Position numbers and translations under genes: made by a program. From Fibrobacterales bacterium (GTDB lineage: Bacteria; Fibrobacterota; Fibrobacteria; Fibrobacterales; Fibrobacteraceae), in the NCBI GenBank assembly GCA_025997455.1, contig BNUP01000073.1:1-11065 (forward strand): a stretch of 11,065 nt of DNA, written 5' to 3'. Below the pieces are notes generated by a model. The model had not been told where the DNA came from. It saw nothing but the letters and a program-made list of their open reading frames with translations, and ran no database searches. Of this stretch, positions 1 to 5,818 are shown in pieces. Each line of letters opens with the position of its first letter. Position 1 is the stretch's first letter.

Positions 1-2211
1 GCCTGCAACCGTCTCTTGGTCTTTTACAAAAGTGCCGAGAACTTTTCCGTTGTAGTCCTTTACAACATCCCAAACAACACGAACCTTTGTTGTTACCGAG
101 AATTTGGTAATTAACACGGGAGGCGGAGCAGGGGAATATTGTGCGGCGGCATCGGGTGTTAAGCGGGCATATACCGAGTATGAACCTACCAAACCGCTTA
201 CATCGGGATTTCCGTCTGTTTTATATTTAATTTTTACCTGACCGTTCACCGGGTCTAAAAGAACTCCGCCGTAGCAGGAAATCCACGCTCCGTCTGCGGG
301 AGTGCATTGACCGTTTTCTTGCAAACTTAACAAAGAGACAAAGTCGCCTTTACGGGTTTGCAGATAGTATTCAATTTTATCTGCAATTTCTCTTCCGCAT
401 TGGTCTGCCGCCGATTCACCCAAAACAGCACTGCAGCCTCCGCCGCCGCTCTGTTGTAAGCACAGAGTGCCTGCATCGCCGTTTTCCACATCGCCCTTAA
501 TGTATAAACCGTTCTTTTGCGCGAAATACATATTGGTGGTTATACGCACATTTGACATTGTTGTTCTGCGGTCGCAGAAGAATACATCTATGGGGTATTT
601 TTCACCGTCTTTTAATGAGGTTATTTTATCCATATCTATCATTCCGGGAGAGGCTAAATGCGTTCCGCCCAAATCTAATTCCAAATTTCCGTTAACAAAT
701 ACCCATAAATCATCATCGCCGCGGAAGTAGAATTTTTGACCTTGCTCTTTGGTGAAGGTTGCGTGGCTTTCAAAGCAGAATAATTCGTTTGCCTGCCAAC
801 TTTCGGCAGACCCTCTTTTGCATCTGCTTCCCCAATTCCAAACTCCGGGATTATCGCCGTTTTTGAAATCGCCTGCACCGTAATCAACTCCGGTATTAAA
901 TCTCGCTTCATCAACATCTGCATTCAGAGGAACCGTTCCTTCCGCTTTGCGTTTTTGTGAACAGGCGGCACCGCATTCGTTGCTTATATAAGTCGGGTTT
1001 TGCAATTCAGGCGGAAAAAATCCGCAAGCCGAACCGTAAATATTATCTTTCATTGTTCCGTCTGTGTTCAGTTTATCGCTGTCAAATTCCCACATAGCAT
1101 CTTTATTTCTCTTAAAAGGCATATCGTAGCAAAGGACATTGCTTTTATTTTTATCTGCACCTTCTAAACGGAAGGCATCGCGGAAATTGTTTGCTGTCCA
1201 ACCGTCTTTTGCCTGATTAAACACCATTTTTCTATCCATGCTCTCCAAAGCATTGTTATTTATTGTATTTCTCGGTATGCCTTTGGCTATGCCTGAGCCA
1301 GGAACCTCTCCTCCATCGTCAAAGAAAGAACTATTCACATCTTTATCGGTATCGTAAATTACCGCCGCCATTGAATAGGAGCAAGAACCGTCTCTGCCCG
1401 GGTCGCTTGTGTACCAACCGCCCGCACCGTCATCGGGAACAAAGAAGAGGTCGCCCGGAGTGTCTTCGCCCAAATACTGGTTAAATTGCTGTTTTAGGTT
1501 AAATGCCTGCGGTAGGTTAAAGCCAACTCCGAGCCAATCTGTCCAATCGAGAGGGTCTTCGTCCATACCGAGTAAGCCTACTTGGTCTTCGGGAGGGGTT
1601 GAGTTGCTTAGCCACACAAGTGCATTGGCATCGGGCGGGTTCTCGTTAAAATACACTTTTTTATACCAACCGCAACGGGTTGCATCGAGGTCTAATTTGA
1701 TGAAGTCTGCACCTGCTACAAGGTATGGGTTGCCGATTATCCATTCTTCCGTTTGCGGAGGGAGGAAGTAAAAGTAGTAGGCATTGGGGGGGCTGTTTGA
1801 AACATTGATTTTGCCGGGAGTTGCAGGGTCTTCCATTATGTATGTGCCATCCGCACCAAAGTCGGAGCAGGCAAATTTGCCTGTGGTCGGGGGGTTGCTT
1901 GCAGTTCCCGTTGCGGTTTTGGTTATGTAAGATACGCCAGCCGCATCGTAATTAAAACTCGTTTTGTTATAAAAGATTATTTCCGATTTAGCGGCACCGT
2001 CACTTCCCAAGTTTGTGGGCAGGGTAAATTTTGTCCAAGCACCCTCTTTGGTTGCACCCGTGATTGTTCTGCCTGAACCTTCCCAAGAGATAACTATGGT
2101 GTTACCCCAGTCGGTAGGCAACTGAATATATACCGTTTTCCCGCCGCATTGTGCCCAAGATTGGGATATAAATAAAGCGGAAAGCAAAAGTGCAGAGAGA
2201 ATTTTGTTCAT
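1..2211 (-). CDS. Secreted fibro-slime domain protein (partial, C-terminus beyond window)
   Basis: The frame is open from an ATG at 2211 to the window edge, giving 737 residues and no stop, so the C-terminus is missing. Residues 1-20 form a signal peptide (MNKILSALLLSALFISQSWA, then Q), so the protein is exported. The fibro-slime signature is clear: RGDDDLWVFVNG at about 497-508, followed by LDLGGTH near 512-518. An upstream segment around 335-375 (DGWTANNFRDAFR) fits the start of the conserved region. Several cysteines lie at about 380-590. The start is supported by AAGGAG about 8 nt upstream. Fibro-slime proteins are abundant in Fibrobacter and are thought to act at the cell surface in adhesion or matrix formation; the ligand here cannot be told. 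A sigma70-type promoter lies about 150 bp upstream, so the mRNA should have a long leader. The family call is firm; the exact role is unknown. Confidence 0.9.
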   Translation of the reverse strand, partial: MNKILSALLLSALFISQSWAQCGGKTVYIQLPTDWGNTIVISWEGSGRTITGATKEGAWTKFTLPTNLGSDGAAKSEIIFYNKTSFNYDAAGVSYITKTATGTASNPPTTGKFACSDFGADGTYIMEDPATPGKINVSNSPPNAYYFYFLPPQTEEWIIGNPYLVAGADFIKLDLDATRCGWYKKVYFNENPPDANALVWLSNSTPPEDQVGLLGMDEDPLDWTDWLGVGFNLPQAFNLKQQFNQYLGEDTPGDLFFVPDDGAGGWYTSDPGRDGSCSYSMAAVIYDTDKDVNSSFFDDGGEVPGSGIAKGIPRNTINNNALESMDRKMVFNQAKDGWTANNFRDAFRLEGADKNKSNVLCYDMPFKRNKDAMWEFDSDKLNTDGTMKDNIYGSACGFFPPELQNPTYISNECGAACSQKRKAEGTVPLNADVDEARFNTGVDYGAGDFKNGDNPGVWNWGSRCKRGSAESWQANELFCFESHATFTKEQGQKFYFRGDDDLWVFVNGNLELDLGGTHLASPGMIDMDKITSLKDGEKYPIDVFFCDRRTTMSNVRITTNMYFAQKNGLYIKGDVENGDAGTLCLQQSGGGGCSAVLGESAADQCGREIADKIEYYLQTRKGDFVSLLSLQENGQCTPADGAWISCYGGVLLDPVNGQVKIKYKTDGNPDVSGLVGSYSVYARLTPDAAAQYSPAPPPVLITKFSVTTKVRVVWDVVKDYNGKVLGTFVKDQETVAG

Positions 2212-2365
2212 AAAGAACTCCTTGTTAAAAAATAAAATTGAGCAGTGCGGTTCCGCTGGCAAAGCGTGCACGACCGCGGGAATGACTCCTGCTTTTGCAT
2301 TCTTCAGTTAAATCGAATAACAACAAATTACCAAAAGCGTTAAAATTTTGCAACATTTGTCGATA

Positions 2366-2394
2366 AATATAGAAACTTTTTCCGTGTCCGTCAA
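2366..2394 (-). promoter_or_regulatory. Sigma70-type promoter of the fibro-slime gene
   Basis: Read on the minus strand, TTGACG (2394-2389) is followed by a 17-nt spacer and TATATT (2371-2366). The spacer ends in AAAAAGTTTC, so the extended -10 reads TTTCTATATT. The same A-tract plus TTTCTA arrangement precedes metXW. Transcription should start near 2359, leaving a 5' leader of roughly 148 nt. That leader contains GC-rich inverted repeats, including CGTGCACG at 2265-2272. Confidence 0.75.
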
Positions 2395-2445
2395 GGATTT
2401 TGTTAAACTATTGTGAATCTCGCGGGAAAATTTCACCATAGGAAA

Positions 2446-2497
2446 CCTCTAAAAACTCCCCTGAATCATAAATTCGTAAATCTGGAGTTTTTAGAGG
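2446..2497. repeat. Hairpin A: 14-bp perfect inverted repeat
   Basis: CCTCTAAAAACTCC (2446-2459) pairs perfectly with GGAGTTTTTAGAGG (2484-2497) across a 24-nt loop. The loop contains a smaller GAAT/ATTC stem. No T-tract follows on either strand, so it is not a standard intrinsic terminator. Its outer end, AACCTCTA, is the same octamer that begins the 42-bp hairpins at 2551 and 5819, so it may belong to the same element family. Confidence 0.8.
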
Positions 2498-2547
2498 CGA
2501 CGGCGAATCGTCATTCGACAAGCACTTTTGTAGTTCGCCATTGTCGC
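2497..2547. repeat. Hairpin B: GCGAC-GGCGAA inverted repeat
   Basis: GCGACGGCGAA (2497-2507) pairs with TTCGCC (2534-2539) and GTCGC (2543-2547), with a 3-nt bulge (ATT) in the right arm. The right arm, TTCGCCATTGTCGCTT, recurs as TTCGCCCATGTCGCTT at 5803-5818, again directly before a 42-bp hairpin. The B-then-C order is therefore repeated in the window. Confidence 0.65.
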
Positions 2548-2550
2548 TTA

Positions 2551-2592
2551 GAGAACCTCTACCAACCACTTGCGAGGTTAATAGAGGTTCTC
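2551..2592. repeat. Hairpin C, copy 1 of a 42-bp palindromic element
   Basis: The outer stem is GAGAACCTCTA (2551-2561) against TAGAGGTTCTC (2582-2592). A CC/AA internal loop and a shorter inner stem (AACC with GGTT) follow. A copy of identical length lies at 5819-5860. The two copies are identical at AACCTCTACCAACC and GAGGTTAATAGAGGTT. They differ in the outer three pairs (GAG/CTC versus GGT/ACC), where both sides change together. This copy ends 19 bp before the start codon of the acyltransferase gene. Confidence 0.85.
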
Positions 2593-2611
2593 CATAGAAA
2601 AATCTACTTTT

Positions 2612-3097
2612 TTGAAGGTGTTAAATTTTCTCTTAAAGTTATTGGTGCTTTCTTGGCGGGTTCGGTTCAGAGGCACATTGCCGAATTACCCAATAGTTAT
2701 AGGGTTGTGGCATTGCGACTTACCGGCGTGCCTTGCGGCGTTCAAAAATCGGCAAATTGCGGTTCTCATAAGTCAAAGCGGAGACGGGGAGCGGTTTGCA
2801 AAATTGGCAGGTGAATTGGGGTATAGCGTTTTTAGAGGGTCAAGCAGCAGAGGGCAAGAAGGTGTTAGGCACTTGCTCCGAGCATTACAAAACGGAAATT
2901 CGGCGGGAATGGCTCTTGACGGACCTCGCGGTCCTGCCGGCGTTGCAAAAGATGGTGCGGCGTGGCTCTCCTCTCGCAGTGCAACTCCGCTTATGCAAGT
3001 GGAAGTTAAATACGGTTGGCACATTTCATTAAATTCGTGGGATAAAACAAAAATTCCGTTGCCGTTTAGCAGGGTGACTCTGTCCGGTAATTTTTAG
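2612..3097 (+). CDS. DUF374 lysophospholipid acyltransferase-like protein
   Basis: The 161-residue protein matches the DUF374 branch of the lysophospholipid acyltransferase superfamily, which transfers acyl chains in membrane lipid or lipid A metabolism. A hydrophobic N-terminus is followed by IGLWHCDLPA (about 30-39, carrying the expected WH). Then come VLISQSGDGE (about 51-60), RGSSSRGQEG (about 74-83), ALDGPRGPAG (about 100-109), and NSWDKTKIPLPFSRV near the C-terminus. The start is uncertain. An in-frame stop at 2582 limits it, no ATG is available, and TTG at 2612 or GTG at 2618 are the candidates, neither with a good Shine-Dalgarno. The protein is short for the family (often about 200 residues or more). 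It stops right after PFSRVTLSGNF, where homologues usually continue with a GEP-like motif, so a C-terminal trim is possible. The sigma54 promoter of flgB begins just after its stop. Confidence 0.82.
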   Translation: MKVLNFLLKLLVLSWRVRFRGTLPNYPIVIGLWHCDLPACLAAFKNRQIAVLISQSGDGERFAKLAGELGYSVFRGSSSRGQEGVRHLLRALQNGNSAGMALDGPRGPAGVAKDGAAWLSSRSATPLMQVEVKYGWHISLNSWDKTKIPLPFSRVTLSGNF

Positions 3098-3108
3098 AAA
3101 TTTTCAAT

Positions 3109-3125
3109 TTGGCACAATCTTTGCA
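3109..3125 (+). promoter_or_regulatory. Sigma54 (RpoN) promoter upstream of flgB
   Basis: TTGGCAC (3109-3115), five bases, then TTGCA (3121-3125) matches the sigma54 consensus TGGCAC-N5-TTGCA. The invariant GG (-24) and GC (-12) have the right spacing. The predicted transcription start is near 3135-3137, essentially at the flgB ATG (3138), so the transcript would be leaderless or nearly so. I could not identify an activator-binding site upstream. Confidence 0.8.
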
Positions 3126-3137
3126 ACACAGTGAAAT

Positions 3138-3569
3138 ATGGAGAATACCGTTACAAATATTCGCAATCGGCTTTTCAATACTGAAACCCGTATGCTCGTA
3201 TATAAGGGTTTAGATGCAAATGCAATGCGCGGTCGTGCCGTTGCACAGAATATTGCAAATGCAATGACTCCCGATTATCGCAGGGTTGAAGTGAATTTTG
3301 AAGAGCAAGTGCAAGATGCTATGAAAAAACATATCGATGGCACAAAAACCAATGAAAATCATTTGGATATAGGCAGAAAAGCCGAGATTAAAAAAGTTCA
3401 AGCCTACTCGTTTTTGCCTGACGACCCGACTAACCCCGGCGAGTTGAATAATGTTGATATAGACATTGAAAACGCTAAAATGGCGGAAAATCAAATTGAG
3501 CAGAACTACAATATGCAGTTCGCATCATTTGCAAAATTGCAAGCGGCTATTAAAGGCTCGGTTTATTAA
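3138..3569 (+). CDS. flgB: FlgB-like flagellar basal-body rod protein (orphan)
   Basis: The 143-residue protein has normal FlgB length and both family signatures. The N-terminal rod motif is QNIANAMTPDYRR at 38-49, where the usual TPGY has become TPDY. The C-terminal block NNVDIDIENAKMAENQ is at 104-119, followed by a helix ending LQAAIKG. FlgB forms the proximal rod next to the MS ring and is exported by the flagellar type III apparatus. The start at 3138 has no Shine-Dalgarno. ATG 3192 (residue 19) is an alternative, but 3138 sits where the sigma54 transcript should begin. No flgC, fliE or other flagellar gene follows; the next gene, rlmH, is convergent after 9 bp. Cultured Fibrobacter are described as non-flagellate, so the protein may be a relic or may serve another function. 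The family call is firm; the function here is open. Confidence 0.86.
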   Translation: MENTVTNIRNRLFNTETRMLVYKGLDANAMRGRAVAQNIANAMTPDYRRVEVNFEEQVQDAMKKHIDGTKTNENHLDIGRKAEIKKVQAYSFLPDDPTNPGELNNVDIDIENAKMAENQIEQNYNMQFASFAKLQAAIKGSVY

Positions 3570-3578
3570 AAGCCGCCC

Positions 3579-3989
3579 TTACACATGATGATACGGGTGC
3601 CCCTTAATAACCATCAGGCATCTGTAAATCTGCTCTGCAAGCAATAAAAAAGCGTGTTCGTGAGAAAATGTGAGCGGTGAAAGCGAGAGCAAAAGATTGG
3701 CGGTTTCCTTTGTTTGCGGAGGAATTCCGTAAGCCGAGCCGATGAGAAAGACCATATTTTTTGACAATCGCGAATCTATCCATTTTGCAAGTTCCGCAGT
3801 GCCGAACAGATTCCCCTCTTCCGACAAAACCACTCGGACGAACTTCCCCAAAGGAAAATTTTTATCGTAAGCGGCAATGTCTTTTAATGTCGAGATTTCC
3901 AAAATATTGGGAAGGCGTTTTGTATATTTATTAACTTCCGAGTTAATCGCAGGGGAAAGTTTATCAAAGTTTGCGAGGACTATTTTCAT
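3579..3989 (-). CDS. rlmH: 23S rRNA (pseudouridine-1915-N3)-methyltransferase RlmH
   Basis: RlmH is a SPOUT-class enzyme that uses S-adenosylmethionine to methylate pseudouridine 1915 in helix 69 of 23S rRNA on the assembled ribosome. The SAM-binding knot motif is FLIGSAYG at 81-88, where the family usually has IGGxxG, so the second glycine is serine. The C-terminal signature LSLSPLTFSHEHAFLLLAEQ and IYRCLMVIKGHPYHH ends at residue 135. The protein has 136 residues against about 155 typically; the shortening is in the N-terminal and middle part. The ATG at 3989 overlaps the stop of the phosphoesterase gene by ATGA, so the two are probably translationally coupled. It is the last gene of the ribE operon and ends 9 bp from convergent flgB. 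Confidence 0.95.
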   Translation of the reverse strand: MKIVLANFDKLSPAINSEVNKYTKRLPNILEISTLKDIAAYDKNFPLGKFVRVVLSEEGNLFGTAELAKWIDSRLSKNMVFLIGSAYGIPPQTKETANLLLSLSPLTFSHEHAFLLLAEQIYRCLMVIKGHPYHHV

Positions 3990-4723
3990 CGCCCCAACAT
4001 CAGCCGTTCAATTAAAAACTGCGGCAAATTTTCTTTTCGCATCGCGTTTTGAGTCGCCAAAATATCATATTCCACACGCACAATCTCTATCCAACCGCCG
4101 TCGCTGTCCATTAAACACCAACTCGCACGGTTGTCCCTGTCCCGCGGCTGACCTACAGAACCGACATTTATCAAAACCCGTTCGTCATCTCTCGGACGAT
4201 AGAGAGGTCCATCGGAAATTGTGGGGATTTCGCTATCCGAGTTAGCGGTAACCGCAACTATTACGGGATTATGCGTATGCCCTATGAGGCAAAATTGCGT
4301 AGAAAAATAAGAAAATGCCTCCACCGCATCATCTATAAGTGCGACATAATTCCAATCGGCGGGTGATACGGGCGAGGCGTGCACAAATGTAAAATTCGGT
4401 TCTTCAATTATATACGGGAGCGATTTCAAATAGTCCTTTGTAGAATCGCTCATCACAGATTGAGTCCATTCAATTGCCGCTTTTGCATATACATTAAAAT
4501 CGGAGTAAGACTCCCTTTTGAGAGCCGCACTATCGTGGTTTCCGAGCAGGCAAAAATCGCTGTGCTTTTTTACCAATGCCGCACACTCGTTGGGGTTTGC
4601 ACCGTAGCCGACTATGTCTCCCAAGCAGATTCTTTTTTCAACCTTGCGGGCATCCATAGAACGGAGCACCATTTCAAGTGCCGACAAATTCGCGTGAATA
4701 TCAGAGAAAATTCCGTAGAGCAT
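3986..4723 (-). CDS. Calcineurin-like metallophosphoesterase (YfcE/MJ0936-type)
   Basis: The 245-residue protein carries the full set of metal ligands of the calcineurin-like phosphoesterase superfamily (Metallophos_2 type). These are DIH (D8, H10), GDIVGYG (D36), GNHD (61-64), VHASP (H115) and GHTHNP (H149, H151). A further conserved block is NVGSVGQPRDRDNRAS at about 186-200. Such proteins are two-metal phosphodiesterases or phosphatases. The natural substrate cannot be read from the sequence. The ATG at 4723 directly abuts the TAA of ribE (TAAATG), and the stop overlaps the rlmH start, so the three genes form one operon. No Shine-Dalgarno is seen at its start, which fits coupling to ribE translation. 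It could be annotated as a YfcE-family or diadenosine tetraphosphatase-like protein, but that is not decided here. Confidence 0.93.
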   Translation of the reverse strand: MLYGIFSDIHANLSALEMVLRSMDARKVEKRICLGDIVGYGANPNECAALVKKHSDFCLLGNHDSAALKRESYSDFNVYAKAAIEWTQSVMSDSTKDYLKSLPYIIEEPNFTFVHASPVSPADWNYVALIDDAVEAFSYFSTQFCLIGHTHNPVIVAVTANSDSEIPTISDGPLYRPRDDERVLINVGSVGQPRDRDNRASWCLMDSDGGWIEIVRVEYDILATQNAMRKENLPQFLIERLMLGR

Positions 4724-5455
4724 TTATCGTGTTGAATTTAGTAAATTTTCAATATACTTACCCATCATATCAACTTCAACATTTATCAGAGTGCCTATTT
4801 TCCAATTGACAATGTTGGTGACTCGAATGGTTTCGGGAACTATCGCTACTTTTATAATATCCCCCTTCGCTTGCGGTATTTCATCAATGCCGCTTAACCC
4901 CCCCTCGTCTGTTCCGCCAAAGACATTCCGCACATTCGTGCTCCCTCTCCATAAGGTCGCACTTGCTCCCTTACTAGGGCTGACAGGAGGAATAACATTC
5001 TCCGTTTTTTCCGCAACGGTCAAACTGATTCCGTTCAAGGCAATAGACCCGCGCCGTATTACATATTTTGAAAGTTCAGACGGAATTTCCAAATCAATTT
5101 CAAGTCCGGTCTCACGATTGACAACCGCCGTAACAGCCGCCGTGCTGTCTATGTGTCCCATAACAAAATGCCCGCCCATAAGTGAGTCGGGTCGGCAAGG
5201 CAGTTCCAAATTCACCGAGTCGCCAACTGCGGCTTTATGAAATGCGGTATTTTCCAAAGTTTGTTTTATGAGCGTAAACGATGCCTCGTCTGCAGAGTTA
5301 TTCTCTATGGTGAGACAAACGCCGTTATTCGCCACGCTGTCGCCCCTCTTACTCTCGGCAAAGTATTTTTCCGCACGAATGGTCATTTGCAAAGCATCAC
5401 CGACCTCTTTTAAATCTGCGATTTTCCCGCTTGCCTGAATAATTCCTGTAAACAT
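4724..5455 (-). CDS. ribE: Riboflavin synthase alpha chain with a 45-residue insert
   Basis: Riboflavin synthase dismutates two 6,7-dimethyl-8-ribityllumazine molecules into riboflavin and a pyrimidine. The N-terminus is canonical (MFTGIIQASG). The first lumazine-binding domain has NGVCLTI (44-50) and GGHFVMGHID (94-103), and the second has NGISLTV (141-147) and VPETIRVTN (206-214). The length is 243 residues against about 200-220 typically. The excess is an insert at about 154-198 in the second domain, rich in Gly, Ser, Pro and Thr, between EKTEN and DIIKVAIVPET. The reading frame stays open through it and the flanking family motifs are intact, so the gene is probably functional. The ATG at 5455 has no Shine-Dalgarno but lies 7 nt after TTTCTACCTT, as at hipA. 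It is the first gene of the operon with the phosphoesterase and rlmH. Confidence 0.94.
   Translation of the reverse strand: MFTGIIQASGKIADLKEVGDALQMTIRAEKYFAESKRGDSVANNGVCLTIENNSADEASFTLIKQTLENTAFHKAAVGDSVNLELPCRPDSLMGGHFVMGHIDSTAAVTAVVNRETGLEIDLEIPSELSKYVIRRGSIALNGISLTVAEKTENVIPPVSPSKGASATLWRGSTNVRNVFGGTDEGGLSGIDEIPQAKGDIIKVAIVPETIRVTNIVNWKIGTLINVEVDMMGKYIENLLNSTR
4862..4996 (-). repeat. In-frame insert inside ribE, resembling a coding repeat element
   Basis: This segment encodes residues 154-198 of RibE, which have no counterpart in ordinary riboflavin synthases. It translates to a Gly/Ser/Thr/Pro-rich stretch that includes RGSTNVRNVFGGTDEGG. Four GGG codons occur in it, two of them adjacent. 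It holds small inverted repeats such as GCAC/GTGC and CCC/GGG. The pattern suggests a repeat element that inserted in frame, as Rickettsia palindromic elements do in protein genes. There is no second copy in this window to prove it. Confidence 0.5.
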
Positions 5456-5462
5456 TTGAGGG

Positions 5463-5472
5463 AAGGTAGAAA
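5463..5472 (-). promoter_or_regulatory. TTTCTACCTT motif, putative -10 of the ribE operon
   Basis: TTTCTACCTT on the minus strand ends 7 nt before the ribE ATG. If TACCTT is the -10, transcription would begin at or next to the ATG, giving a leaderless mRNA. No convincing -35 is present; the position 17 nt upstream reads ACACCC within the C-rich heptamer repeat. Confidence 0.5.
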
Positions 5473-5477
5473 AGAGT

Positions 5478-5512
5478 GGGGTGTAGGGTGTAGGGTGTGG
5501 GGTGTGGGGTAT
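5478..5512 (+). repeat. G-rich heptamer tandem repeat (GGGTGTA/GGGTGTG), G-quadruplex candidate
   Basis: Five runs of three or four G (5478-5481, 5486-5488, 5493-5495, 5499-5502, 5506-5509) are separated by 3-4 nt, with units GGGTGTA and GGGTGTG. The G-rich strand is the template strand for the adjacent ribE gene. A degenerate version (GGGAGTAGGGTGTGGGG) lies at the matching place upstream of hipA (7013-7029). Confidence 0.8.
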
Positions 5513-5540
5513 GGAAAACTCAGCGTTGCAAGTTTGGAGG

Positions 5541-5566
5541 AAGAGAGAAGAGAGAAGAGAGAAGGG
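5541..5566 (+). repeat. Purine heptamer tandem repeat (AAGAGAG)
   Basis: Three exact copies of AAGAGAG (5541-5561) are followed by AAGGGG. It is a simple polypurine tract in the spacer upstream of ribE, and the unit length equals that of the neighbouring G-rich repeat. Confidence 0.8.
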
Positions 5567-5690
5567 GAGTGTAAAGTTGAAAGTGGAGAGTTGATAGTGG
5601 AGAATGTCTATTTACCATAGATTAACTTGCAAGTTTGTAGAACAACGGCGAATAAGTATAGTCGCCCAATTAAAAAGGAGTTGTGATACT

Positions 5691-5712
5691 GAAAGCCAAG
5701 AGTTTGGCTTTC
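5691..5712. repeat. Short hairpin, 9-bp stem with 4-nt loop
   Basis: GAAAGCCAA (5691-5699) pairs perfectly with TTGGCTTTC (5704-5712) around GAGT. No T-tract follows on either strand. Just upstream is AAAAAGGAG, but the frame that follows (GTG at 5684) ends after about 15 codons. Confidence 0.7.
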
Positions 5713-5718
5713 GGAGAG

Positions 5719-5736
5719 AGAGTGCTTTAGCACTCT
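5719..5736. repeat. Short hairpin AGAGTGCT-TT-AGCACTCT
   Basis: This is an almost perfect 18-bp palindrome with an 8-bp arm. Its core AGTGCTTTAGCAC occurs again at 7136-7148 on the other side of hipA, so it belongs to the dispersed repeat material that flanks that gene. Confidence 0.7.
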
Positions 5737-5818
5737 TAAGTTAGAGTGTTAAAAAGAAATCGTGATAATCTGTATAAATAATGGCGGACAATAAGTATTA
5801 CTTTCGCCCATGTCGCTT

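Larger units (their letters stand above)
2212..2611. other. 400-bp intergenic stretch between divergent genes
   Basis: I see no gene here. The left half holds the 5' leader and promoter of the fibro-slime gene. The right half (2441-2592) is almost filled by three successive hairpins, described separately. The plus-strand frame that is open from 2413 runs through these hairpins and out of frame through the acyltransferase, so it is not a convincing gene. No clear -35/-10 pair was found for the acyltransferase gene that starts at 2612. Confidence 0.7.
5646..5809. repeat. Two diverged copies of a GGCG...AATAAGTAT...CGCCC hairpin
   Basis: GGCGAATAAGTAT followed shortly by TCGCCC (5647-5667) recurs as GGCGGACAATAAGTATT followed by TCGCCC (5783-5809). 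Stretches beginning TTAAAAAG and containing GTGATA follow the first copy and precede the second. This suggests an old local duplication with a period near 137 bp. Confidence 0.5.

Noticed and set aside
467..923. Open frames on both strands across the fibro-slime gene
   Set aside because: All lie within the 737-codon fibro-slime frame, which has a signal peptide and family signature. The others lack ribosome-binding sites and motifs.
2413..2814. A plus-strand open frame of 133 codons overlapping the acyltransferase gene
   Set aside because: It begins in the hairpin block and then runs out of frame through the clear DUF374 gene. Its product has no recognisable family motif.
4791..5240. A long plus-strand open frame opposite ribE
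   Set aside because: It is a shadow of the ribE coding frame. The protein has no motif, while the minus strand encodes an unmistakable RibE.
5478..5566. The heptamer arrays as a CRISPR-like array
   Set aside because: The units are 7 bp and directly tandem, without spacers. They are simple sequence repeats.
5684..5730. A tiny frame (GTG, about 15 codons) after AAAAAGGAG in the spacer
   Set aside because: It is mostly the translation of a perfect hairpin and ends at once. There is no family or conservation evidence.
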